From contig NC_016458.1 in the NCBI RefSeq assembly GCF_000226115.1, positions 248,001-312,000 on the forward strand: a DNA stretch of 64,000 bases, read 5' to 3'. This document shows, piece by piece, positions 44,851 to 54,821 of this stretch. Numbering within the stretch: position 1 is the first letter of the stretch; each line of letters begins with the position of its first letter. The position numbers and the translations under genes are program-made. Under the pieces are notes generated by a model. That model had not been told where the DNA came from. It did no database searches and worked only from the letters and a program-made list of their open reading frames with translations. This stretch comes from Thermothielavioides terrestris NRRL 8126. Taxonomy: Eukaryota > Ascomycota > Sordariomycetes > Sordariales > Chaetomiaceae.

Positions 44851-46370
44851 TGGTCGCCAGGAAAGGGAGAGCTGTGGATCTTCACCAACAAACTTCAATT
44901 TGTCGTCGATGATCTGCAATCTCCAATGCGCAGCTGAATCTTCAAATCTTCGGATGATGTCCTGCACCAATACCGCCAGGGGTGCCTCGTCGGCTTTATC
45001 CCGCTGTGGCCGGGTTGCTCTCACTGCATCTGTGCTTCATCCTCTCGGTTGCCGTTGCCCGAGAGCCGGCGCCCATCCGGCGGCTCGCTGGCTCGGGAAT
45101 TGCTGACCTTGCATTCAGGGACCCTGGCTGGGACTGGTTCCGCCCCGCTTCCTCTCTCGGACAGGGGCCCACGGCAGTTGGATCCACGGCTCTTCCGGGG
45201 CCCCAGGGGCCCGAGCTTGGGGTAGCTATTCCCTGCGCACTGTGTACGGATTAGTGTAGGTACGCAACCTGGAAGGCACAGTAGACCAGGTCTAAGTAGT
45301 CCGCGACTTTGTATGTGAACAGCTGTGTATGTCGCTGGGGGGACTTTCACAACACGCTGGAGAAAAACTGGTGCAGGAGATTACGTTACCGCGATGGATT
45401 TGGACCAAGGACGAGGTTACGTTAGGTATTTACCTCGGATTTCAAAAAAGGGAGTCGAGTCACTGTGCCTGCAATCAGCCTAAAATCAGTTTCCCTGAGC
45501 TGGAACTCGTGCATCCTGCAATGCAGCCAGCGAGTGTCTCGTGCATGTCTGCGGCCAAGCAACTCTGTCTGCATTGAGCGTCAGTTCTGCGTCCTGTCAA
45601 CGGCAACCAGCACATCGCAAGAGGACTCTTACTGCGCCCGCTGGGCGAGGCAGCAGAAGATTATTTCAAACACGCCCAATCCCGAAGTGTCCATTCGTAA
45701 ATGCCCAGCTCGGTAGGACTGGAACTCCCTGCTCAGAGTCGGACGAACTGGCGTATGCAGCCCGATTATTCGTGATTAGCTCCGCTATGGTGTCACGGTT
45801 GTACTTGGGCTATGCCGGGGCGAGGGAAACGCTGGTTGCTGGTCTCTGCCTTGAATGGCTTGAACAGTTGAGTGACACAGACCGAGTCCGCATGGATCAG
45901 GGATCCTGCACGCAACCAGTTCCAGTTCTGTCCAAGCGGGAGGCTTGCATCTTTGGTGCCGGGGCCATCTCATGGCGCGAGCCTTTGTGCGACGGCGATA
46001 CATGTAAGTGCTCTCTTGTGTAACGAATGTCCTCCACGTTGAATCTCATCCCGGCAGAGTGGCTGAACCGTGGACTCCATGACCGCGCCTAGAGCTTTCC
46101 AGAGTCCCTCTTCCTTCCAAAAGGGGGAGAGCTGAGCTGAGCCGGGGCTGTGATGAAGGGACAGACAAACAAAGAATAGTTGGACACGAATATCTTTGAT
46201 TAATTAGCTTATGTTTCCAATCTGCCCTCCCCGACCTAGCTTGATTCAAAAAGCCGCCCTGATGCCGTGAGCCGTGATACCTAATTAGTACACTATGCCC
46301 TCCCTCGCAGGCGCTTCATCGTCCTCTTTTTTCATCCAATACAGCTACTCGTTCCCTGAAACGCAGTGCA
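44851..46370. other. intergenic region, no gene seen
   Basis: About 1.5 kb. The first part is the ligase promoter. CGGCAGAGTGGCTGAACC at about 46055 resembles a tRNA A box but no tRNA fold follows. Confidence 0.5.
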
Positions 46371-47307
46371 TTATAGTAGTATGCCCACAGTAGCCCGCCA
46401 TTCTTGCGCCCCGGAGTTGACAGTCAGAGGAAGCCCTAACCGCGAGGCTTCGGCGCCGTCGATCTTCAGATAGTCGCCTAGGTAGCCGTGTTCCGCGAGT
46501 GTAAGCCCCAGCGGATAGTAATAAAAACTTGAAATAAAGGAGACCAGCCCGGGAAAGGGCAAAAAGGGGGTGACGACTCACCACTCTGCGCTTCCAGCTC
46601 CGCCTTCAGCCCCTCCGCCAGCCGCAGCTCGATGCCCAGGACGGACTTGACCTTCTCGTTCACAGCAACCAGCTCGCGCCGCGACACCCTGTACCCGTCG
46701 CGGGCGCTGCCGTCGACCAAGCCGACGTTGACGCCGCGGACCAGGCCGGCCAGCTCGTCGCGCAGCTCGCGCAGCTCGTCGCGGAGGGCCTCGACGTGGG
46801 CCCACTCGCGCCCGCCGGGCTCCAGCGCGCGCGGCTCGGGGCCCGCCCGCCGCCCCTCGGCGGCCATGAGCATCAGGCCCGACGCGAGCAGCGCCGCCCG
46901 CTGCATGACGTGCTGCGCGTGCCGCCCGATCTCCCCCGTCTGCAGGCCCGCCACCTCCTTGACCAGGTTGAGCGCCGCCGCCAGCCGCCCCGCCTCCGCC
47001 ACCACCCCGTCCAGCGGGCCCTCGGCCCCGCGCAGCTCGCGCCGCGCCCCTTGCAGCAGCGCCAGCTGCGCGCACGCGTGGTCGACGACCGCCGGCAGCC
47101 CGTCCGCGAGCGTGATGGCTATTGTCTGGATGAGGGGGGGCGGGAAAGGCGCGGAGCGAGGGAGGCAGATTAGCGTGGTGGTTTTACCTCTGTGTGAGGG
47201 CGATTCTGCTGTGGGGGGGTTGTTTGAAAACGTGGAAGAGGGAAGATGGGAAAGGGGACAGGGAGCAGGGTACAGGGAACAGGGAAGACGGGAGGGGTGC
47301 TTACCAT
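46371..47307 (-). CDS. helical protein of unknown function
   Basis: Proposed three exons (47307-47305, 47125-46582, 46477-46371), about 217 residues. The start codon alone would form the first exon: ATG is followed directly by a GTAAGC donor, and the acceptor at 47126 opens TIAITLADGLPAVVDHACAQ. No other ATG fits the exon 2 frame until about residue 70. The main exon is rich in Leu, Ala, Glu and Arg and predicts long helices, probably coiled coil (HVEALRDELRELRDELAGLV). The C-terminal exon is less certain: a GTGAGT donor at 46581 can join CTAG at 46478 or CAAG further upstream. I do not recognise the family. GC-rich third positions support coding. Confidence 0.55.
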
Positions 47308-48705
47308 TCTGCCGGTCTGTGAATGATCCTACCTACCAGGATGGTGGCTTCGGGGTGAATATGAACGTCATGGAACCCCGCGGACGGCAGGGAAGCAAGA
47401 CACAGAAGCAGTCTGGTGAAGAACGTGTGTGGTTTGCGGAATCGACCTCGATACGAGGGAGTGAAGGTTGCTAAGTTCGGGTAGCTACCTTACCTGAAGT
47501 GAGCCAAATGGCCCCCCCAAAAGGAACGCCACAGAGTCTGCGAGGACGGGATAGCGCAGGGATGACCTGCCTTGCGGTGCTGCAGCCTGTCTCGGCACCT
47601 GGACTAGCGGCGGCGTCCCAAATCGAAACCCACGAGGGCATCGGCAGTACGCGTTGCTAGCAGCTGGACTCCTACGAAGCGCACAAAGTTACGGCTCTCA
47701 TGTCAAGTCATATCGCCGGGTTTCGTGCCCATCCGTTCAGACTACCTAGTCATGGTCGAGTTTGCGTGCCCCGGGCTCGCTCGGAGAATCAATATGGAGC
47801 AATCCCCATTTGGCCGTCTAAGGCACATCTCGATGGAGGGGCGGACCCGACACCATTCCGCCAGGTCGGTCCCATGATGCCGGCTTTCCCTTGTCGCCAC
47901 CCTGGAAGCAGTGTGACCCCGTGAGCGGGTTTGGCGCCGCCACAAGCAGATCCGCTTGCCATGGCTGGGTCTCGGAGATACCAGGTACCGCGTGCTGCTG
48001 CACAGCTGCAGCGAGAAGCTGCGGCGGATCTGACGTGGCGGGCTCTCGCCCTCTGGGTCGCCGACCAGCGAGCGCCGGCAGCCGCGGCACGCCCCCTGAA
48101 ATCCAGATGCGGAAAGGTCACGGGTCGGTCTGCGTCTCGTCATGGAACAGATGGGACAGTAGTGGACACGACGGGAGCTAGTTATCGGATTTGGCCCCAA
48201 TTGACCAAGTGATGCCGGTTGCTTCGTCGGTGATCCCTGTCGTTTTCGGCTTCTAAGCGACGCCTCTCGAAGGGACTCTCCCCCCACCTGCAGGACACGC
48301 ATACAATATCTGACTGCGGCAGCAGGACACTGGCAAACACGACGGCAGCGAACTGGAGCGGGTTCTCGACCGCAAGCTTCAATTCCAGCGCGCGATCGGC
48401 ACCTTCTCCAGAATCTCCTCGCGTCCCGCTGGCTACTGCCGGACCAAGGAGGAAGTTGAGCCCAGCAGTCACTCCCAGATACACCACGACTGGCCGTCCA
48501 AGCTCTGGAAAGACACCATGAGGTGTACTCGTCGTGTCGACTTCAAATCACCTGGGGCAAGCTTCAAAGACGGTGCGCCAAAGCAACACTGCGCTGCGGG
48601 AAACGGGACACGGGGTATCGAACAACAATGCGATACGTCGCCATCAGCGGCACCACGGCAATTCCTCCCTCACACCCCCCCCCCCTCCCTCCTCCCCCCC
48701 ACGAA
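47308..48705. other. intergenic region, no gene seen
   Basis: About 1.4 kb. A minus-strand frame at 48182-48487 (GVTAGLNFLLGPAVASGT) reads somewhat protein-like but has no ATG start or partner exon. Otherwise nothing recognised. Confidence 0.4.
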
Positions 48706-50300
48706 TCATACAGTTTCAATATATCTCCTCATCTCCCTGCGGACACGGACACAGTCAGTCAGCGAAGGCTCAAGACAGACAACAGGTCAGCCGCCCCAGG
48801 CGCGCACTCGGCACTCACCAATCAGTAACGGCCTCATCCCAAAGGCGGATCTCGTGCTCTCTCGTGCCGCCGAAATGGTCGACAAACTCGTCGCCAAACA
48901 CCTCTCTCGCGATGCTTCCCGGGCGCATGAACCGGTCGTTCGCCTCGCGCAGGCTTCTGGCCAGGCGGACTCCCTTATCGGCGGTGCCGCCGACGTCCTC
49001 GCCCTTGCCGAGCGGGGGGCAGGGGATCTGCAGCTTCCGCTCGACGCCGCGCCAGCCCAGCGCCAGGACGGCCGCCAGCACGTAGTACGGGTTCGCGTCG
49101 GCGCCGGGGACGCGGATCTCGAAGCGCGTGGCGCCCGGCTTGGCCGTCGGCGGGGCGATCAGCCGGATCGAGGCGGCGCGGTGCTCCAGCCCCCACGAGA
49201 CCGTGACGGGCGCCCAGAAGTTCTCCACCAGCCGCTTGTAGCTGTTGATCGTCGGCGCCACCATGGGCATGACGTCCGGCAGCCCGTCCAGGATGCCGGC
49301 CAGGAAGTGCCGGCCCAGGTCGGACAGGTAGGCCACGTCCGGGTAGGGCGGGTCCGGGTCCGGCTCCCCGCGGTACAGCAGGTTGTTGCCGCTGCTGGCG
49401 TCGACCAGGGACACGTGCATGTGCCCGCTGTTCCCCGGCAGCCCCTGCCGCGGCTTGGCCATGAAGCACGGCGTGATGCCGTGCCGCGTGGCCACGGACT
49501 TGACGACGTACTTGAACAGGCTCGCCCGGTCGGCCATCTGGCTGATCTCGCCGAACTCGAGGGCCGCCTCGTACACGCCCGGCCCGCTCTCGGTGTGCCA
49601 GCCCTCCAGGTCGCACCGGAACGCCTGGCAGGTGTTGAAGACGTCGTAGTAGTAGTCTTTGTTGTGGACCGGCCGCGTCAGGCTGTAGCCGAACATGCCC
49701 TCCGTCAGGGGCGGGAGTGACTGAGGGGTGTTCTCTCTGAGGTATGCGGCGGTTGATGGGGTGCCGCCGGAAGCGGTGCTGGGGGTTTTGAACTGGTAGA
49801 ACTCGTACTCGGCTGTCGCGCGGGTACCATCAGCTACTGGCCCGTTGCCGTCGGACGGATGGCGGGGGAGGATTCCATCACCCACCTCCTGCCATGGCCG
49901 CGTAGCCCTTGGCCGCGAACTTCTCCACCTGGGTTTTCAAAAGACCCCTGGGACATGCCGACACGGGGGCCTTCGTGTCGGGGTCGAAGAAGCTGACCAG
50001 AAAGAAGGGCACGTTGTTCTCCCACGGGATGCGGCGGAAGCTGCTGAGGTCCGGCACGGCAATGATGTCCCTGTACCCGTTCTCCTTGTTGCTGACCTTC
50101 AGCTCCCGTATGTACGTCATGTCGTGCATGTCCCAGCCGAAAACGACCGAGCAAAAGCCGAAGCCGGCCTCGGCGATGGACAGGAACTTCTTCTTGGAGA
50201 CGAGCTTGCCGCGGAGCATGCCGTCGACGTCGACGCCCGCGAGCTTGACCGCGGTGTCATCGGCAAGCAGGGCCGGGAGATCCTCGGCTGTGATCTCCAT
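48706..50300 (-). CDS. glutamine synthetase-like ligase (GlnA/FluG type)
   Basis: Three exons (50300-49886, 49812-48819, 48736-48706), 479 residues. The N-terminal beta-grasp part carries KLAGVDVDGMLRGKLVSKKKF and FGFCSVVFGWDMHD. The catalytic barrel has YEAALEFGEISQMADR, GNSGHMHVSLVDASSG with the conserved His, APTINSYKRLVENFWAP and HRAASIRLIAPP. The 31-base last exon replaces an early stop and gives DWEMRRYIETV, the usual ending of this group. These enzymes form gamma-glutamyl amides from glutamate and an amine using ATP; besides ammonia, substrates can be polyamines or other amines. Being distinct from the short eukaryotic glutamine synthetase, its substrate is uncertain. No presequence is seen. 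Confidence 0.87.
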
Positions 50301-50716
50301 TGGCGAGGATGTAGTTGCCTAGTGGTGTCTCGAGCGCGGATATCAGGACTCCCTTGGAGGTTGGTGCGCGACGAAGTTGCAGTTGAATGCGAGCGCAGGT
50401 GCCCGCAGGAGGGGCGGAGGAGGGGCGGGGAGAGGGGGAGAATTGCGAGGGGTCCACAATGCGAGTGCGTAGCAGAATCACAGCCCGGAGACAGTAATTC
50501 AGCAGTGGGCACGACAAGTGGTACCCCAACTCGGGCTTGCAGGTTTGAATATTGTGGTCTGGAGCAGGCACGAGATCAAGGGGATAAGCCTTGCCCCCGG
50601 TAGGCCCCGCGATAAGCTCGGAGGGGCCCTGCAGTTAAGGGAGCACCGGAAGTGCCCAATCAAAACGCACATTGCTGGGAGCTAGTGAACGACCCCCACC
50701 GAACCCATCCGATCTT
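50301..50716. other. promoter region of the GS-like gene
   Basis: 416 bases between the start of the GS-like gene and the inverted-repeat element. A GGGGCGGAGGAGGGGCGGGG G-rich stretch lies at about 50411-50431. No gene seen. Confidence 0.5.
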
Positions 50717-51413
50717 GCAACCTTGGAAGCATGGTTCCGAACAACTCAATCAATCCAAATATCCGGCTCCATTTGGATTGAGTTGCCTGGATCGCGGTGA
50801 TAGTTGAGTTGTTTGTGATTGGTTGAATCGACGCAAATAATTGCAAATCGCCATATATATCCCTAACCCTGACGTTTCCCCCCACTTTTTTCCATGCCCT
50901 ACCCACTTTTTCTTTCCCCTACCTGGCTCTCTGGCTCTCTGGCTCTCTGGCACCCTGGCACTCTGGCTCAATGGTACGGAAGTACTTGCAATGGCTGAAT
51001 CGCTCAAAAATGCAATGAAATCGAGAGAGGCCAGTTTTGTTTTTTTCTGACTAAGCAACTTGCTGACATAATCGCTAGCGCCCTGCCCACATCGCCTATG
51101 GCACTTGCTGGGCGGTCGGTTGGCTCGGCTAAGGCCCTTGTGATACAATGTGTCTTCATGACTGGCTCCGTTTGCGTTACCAAGCCCAGAAGATGGGAAA
51201 AACCAGGGCGGTTGGTGGTGGCTGTGGTGGCTGGATGCATGGCTGGGAGGCATCTTGGCGAGGTACACGGTCTTGGCAAATAGACAACTCAATCAACTCA
51301 AATCCTGGGCTATATTTGATTGCCAACAGGGCCGAATTGGGTTGATTTGCGTTGAAGTTGATTGAATTGAGTTGGATAGATTTGCGTTGTTCGGAACCAT
51401 GCTTGGAAGTTGC
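50717..51413. mobile_element. second inverted-repeat (MITE-like) element
   Basis: AAGCATGGTTCCGAACAAC at 50727-50745 is exactly inverted at 51386-51404. Imperfect pairing extends outward (GCAAC-CTTGG against GCAAC-TTCC) and inward over many CAACTCAA/CAATCAA words. No target-site duplication could be fixed. The interior is not coding; a 180-codon minus-strand frame inside shows no domain. An 8-base repeat TCTCTGGC occurs in tandem near 50930-50970. Confidence 0.6.
50925..50971. repeat. 8-base tandem repeat (CTCTGGCT type)
   Basis: Five to six imperfect copies of an 8- to 9-base unit (GGCTCTCT, later GGCACCCT/GGCACTCT), inside the inverted-repeat element. Confidence 0.8.
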
Positions 51414-51661
51414 TGCGCACACTTGATAACATTTTCCTTTCTCATTTCTGCCCAGTTAGTCTCATGCAGCTTTCCTCATACCTACCTCTACTTTCTTTTC
51501 ACTGAGAGAGAGCGGTAGCTGAAACGTGCACATGCGGGCGAATTGGGCAGCTGGGGGAAAGACTCTGCGACGTGTACATCGGCAGGGTCTCTAACTCACG
51601 TAGTAGGCCTTGCCCTTGTGGTGCATCCTGCCCGCCGGAAAACCGAGAGAGCTTCAAGGCT

Positions 51662-51931
51662 TCAAGCCTCGTCTCCGCCTGGCTTAACCAACTTGAAGCT
51701 CGGTGGTGTAGAATCTCGCTTCAACGACTTGACCGCCTTCGCCCAGAGGTTCAGCACAACCCTCAAATGTCGGAGCATAACCGGGCTTCCTTGGCTGTTT
51801 GCCAGCACGGCCGCTGTCTTGATCGCACTCTTGATCTGTCGCCCGTTCAGCGGGTGCTCAGCAAGCTCCTGAACGCCGTCGTCGTCGTCTGGATGCGCGA
51901 GCTGTGGACGACCAGAGAATGCAACTTCCAC
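51662..51931 (-). pseudogene. C-terminal fragment of an AAA ATPase
   Basis: The minus-strand frame reads GVQELAEHPLNGRQIKSAIK, then TAAVLANSQGSPVMLRHLRV. This matches the C-terminal helical lid of a fungal AAA ATPase group, which usually ends LNGRQIKN-x-x-x-TA-x-x-LA with HL-x-x-VL. The whole ATPase core with Walker motifs is absent upstream within the window. A frameshifted frame at 51847-52056 does not supply it. It is therefore a truncated relic, lying about 250 bases from the inverted-repeat element. Confidence 0.45.
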
Positions 51932-52155
51932 CCGCCGGCAGCCCCATGCGGCTGTAGGCGTCTGTTCACCGCAAATGCGGCAAACTTGTTTTCGGCTTTC
52001 TCAGCCGTCTTCTTTTCTTTGAACGGATTTACTTCCACCCGTTCCGTGCCTACCATTCGTGGTCAGTTACTGAATTCCTCTTAAAGGCATATTGGGAGTA
52101 GTCCGGGAGTAAAATGGTTGTCTCGGAAGCAAAGCGACGACTCCTGAGACGGCCC

Positions 52156-52443
52156 TTAACGGGGAATCAACAGCAGTAATTGTTGCTTACAGCATGAGCA
52201 AGTCGACTTCTGTGACTGGTAAAGGTCTTTCACGTCGCAAATTGCGCCTTTGGCGGCATCTACCACGGCTTCTTCTTCATTCGGGTGGCTAGCGGCGGGC
52301 TGAGAGGCGTCTGAACGCCCAGGGGTGGGATATTCTTCACCCGCAGCCTTGAAGCTGGCGGCAAGGCGTTCTGCCGCTTCGTTGGCGGCGTTGAACTCAT
52401 CGGCCATGGCCGCAATGGTATCTTGGAAAGTAGTATCGGCCAT
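52156..52443 (-). CDS. small acidic/alanine-rich ORF, unknown
   Basis: 95 codons, ATG at 52443 (MADTTFQDTIAAMADEFNAA). It reads as an amphipathic helix rich in Ala, Glu and Asp, then a Ser/Pro linker, then KSTCSCCKQQLLLLIPR. A GTAAGC sequence within the Cys codons (about 52192) could be a donor leading to another exon, which I could not place. No family recognised. It sits between two gene relics, so it may itself be a remnant. Confidence 0.35.
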   Translation of the reverse strand: MADTTFQDTIAAMADEFNAANEAAERLAASFKAAGEEYPTPGRSDASQPAASHPNEEEAVVDAAKGAICDVKDLYQSQKSTCSCCKQQLLLLIPR

Positions 52444-52992
52444 TTCGGGGGGGTGAACCGGACAAGAAGCGGTGTGGTGAAGCCAAATACCTAGGTAAGG
52501 TAACTACCAGGCAGGGACAGATTGCTAGGCAAACCGCAGAGCATCTGAGCTCGGCTACGTGTAGCTGGCATTATACCACTTTCATACGCCGTTCATCTGC
52601 CGATAAGAATGGTCAGGCTCGCCAGTCAGAAGCCTTCTTGCCCCTCAATCGTGGTACGTCTTGGAAGAGCCTGGTCAATGCGCAGGTTGGGCTATCAATG
52701 CAGGAGAGCCGGCCCTTTTCAACGGCGGCTACGGAAAGTACTGGGCACCATCAGACATAAGATATCCAATAAGAATCACCTCACGGGAGGGGGATGCGTC
52801 CTTGCTGCCTGCTTACCGCGCTACGAACTTCGCGAAGGTAGGTAGGTACCTGAGTCAGCTCCCCCCAATTCGCGGCTCACTAGAAGACAGATCCCATCTC
52901 ACAAAAGCTTTCTCCTCCATCTTTTGGTTCCAGCATACTCTAAGGGCTCGGTACGCCTCTCCGTTACCGCCTTGTGAGCGGAGATCTGCAGA
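52444..52992. other. intergenic region
   Basis: No gene seen. TACCTAGGTA at 52488-52497 and AGGTAGGTAGGTACC near 52837 are copies of the scattered AT-ended CCTAGG motif. Confidence 0.5.
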
Positions 52993-54070
52993 ATGACTAC
53001 GCTTCGATTTACGCACTGGGATGAGACAGCTGCGAAAGAGAGGGCGAGGCCGCTACCCTCGGCGACATTCGAAGTCTCCGACTCGCTTTGCAGCAGCTGT
53101 ACCGAGCTGCTTGAAAGCCCGCTAGGCGCACAAGTCCTTCTGCGCAGTACATTCCGGTCTCTCACCCGCTCCAGCCTATCTTGTTCCCTTTGCGGGATGA
53201 TACGCCACGGGCTTCTCGGGGCTGCCGACGGCGCAACAGATATTGTCTCGGTTCAACCTGGTTGCAAGCTGGCTGAGCTGGTCAGTGATTCTGAACAAGC
53301 GACCCAGATTTGGGGTCTGCGGCAGATAAGCCAGCACTTCATGATAGACTCTAGCTCAGAACTGGAAGTCATAATGACAAAGGGCTATCCGGGATTCAAC
53401 CTGACCACTGCCGCAAAGACGGGAATCCGAGCCCAGGAAGCTCACTGGGGACCAGGAGGCTGCACAGCCCGCCGGTTGCGCCGTCGTGGTCTTGGCTTCA
53501 GGTCAATCAACGCGTGATGTTCCCCGAAGCAAGCGAGATCATGGAGTACTTCATTCGGGTCATCCAGGTCGAAACATGCGAAGGGAAAACGGGCGCCACA
53601 GGCCGGTTGACGGTACAGGGTATATTGCGGCCTGTTCTTGCGGTAAATGAAAGAATTCGACGCAAGGAAACGGAAACAGTTTGGCTAGCATCAGAAAAAA
53701 AAGGACCCCCGTCTTAGTTTACATGTACGACGTTGCTAACTGGTGAAAACTAACTAGGTAGCGTTGGCAAGATCTGTGACGCATCCGATCCGACGCGAAA
53801 GTCGCATGCCCAGGCGGTTGTATTCGACGACGAGGACGAGATGGCCAGGACGGCCATGTGCCTACCTCTGGCGGATCTATATCCGCCGGGGGAAAAGTTT
53901 CGTGTGAAGTGTCTCATTTTGGAGCCAACGGAGCAGTGTGTCACCTGAAGAACCCGCAATCCAAACTCTTGGAGTTCCGCCGCCTTGGATTGGCCGTCTT
54001 TGGGGATAACGAAAGGCCGTTCCTCGGTCTCGGGCTTCCGCTTGGTCGGGGTGGCAATACGTCCGAACGG
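52993..54070 (+). pseudogene. HET-domain (heterokaryon incompatibility) gene relic
   Basis: Three coding-like blocks in order. Block 1 (52993-about 53430) starts with ATG and has the Cys-rich N-terminus of HET proteins (SLCSSCTELLESP, LSCSLCGMIRHGLL). Block 2, another frame, contains APSWSW (P-S-W-S-W at 53481-53495), then VMFPEASEIMEYFIRVIQVE and GATGRLTVQGILRPV, the typical C-terminal region. Block 3 (from 53760, after a CTAACTAG acceptor-like site) reads VVFDDEDEMARTAMCLPLAD and CLILEPT. It stops at 53946 and continues in a shifted frame as LLEFRRLGLAVFG. The HET core between blocks 1 and 2 is missing, and at least two frame breaks are present, so the gene is dead. Confidence 0.6.
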
Positions 54071-54821
54071 GGGCGACGAGGCCGCCCGTGGTGCTGGATA
54101 TTACCTAGGTATTTGATTGAATTTGTTCATACAAATTTTGGGTAGTGCTTACACAGTACAAAGTAGGTGGTTGGGATTCTCGAACAGTGTATTCCGTGCG
54201 GAAGAAGCTTAAGGATTGGTCGGTCGGGAAGGGGGAAGGGAGAACCGGTCGGGAATCCAAGGGATCTGAAGCTGCTCTCGGCTCATTGGCCAATGGCTAG
54301 GTCCCCACAACCGTTTGCCCGGACTCCGAGGACAGGCTTGCAATGCGGGGCGGCCGCGGCTTTCCTCGGCTGAGAGCAGGGGTAATGTCACTTGCCGGGC
54401 ACGTCGGCGAGGGTTGCTGCTGCACGTGCAAAAGAAGGAGATGGTCACAAAGTGCGAGAAATCCGGTCTCGGATGTCGACGACCCTTGGCAAGAATAATA
54501 TCATCTCGGGATCTTGTCAAAAGAGCTCCCGCGCTTGAATTCCTCTTCTATTCCTCAAGGACTCTGAGAAACACCGTCAAAGCCAAGACTGGGATCACAA
54601 TCAGACACCCCCGCACTCACTAACTAGCGGTCTCCAGCGGCCCGCCCCAAAATCCCACCGATTCCCTGCAGCTCCAGAAGCCGCATCCACTCCCTGCCTT
54701 GAGCCGAGGACAGTAAATATTCGGCGCATAAGAATCAAGGCCAATTCACTTCTCGGAACGAACTTCAGTGAGAAGAAGCGAGGGGCAAAGACCGAATCCA
54801 GACCGAGACGACCACTACACC
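54071..54821. other. intergenic region, promoter of methylcitrate synthase
   Basis: No gene seen. TACCTAGGTA at 54103-54112 is palindromic. The last 200 bases should hold the promoter and leader of the downstream gene. Confidence 0.5.

Noticed and set aside
46050..46110. tRNA A-box-like CGGCAGAGTGG
   Set aside because: No B box or foldable stems follow at the right distance.
48182..48487. 101-codon minus-strand frame reading GVTAGLNFLLGPAV
   Set aside because: Slightly protein-like, but it starts at a non-ATG codon, lacks partner exons and matches no family I know.
50750..51292. 180-codon minus-strand frame inside the second inverted-repeat element
   Set aside because: Ser/His/Arg-rich, no transposase motifs; part of it derives from the 8-base tandem repeat.
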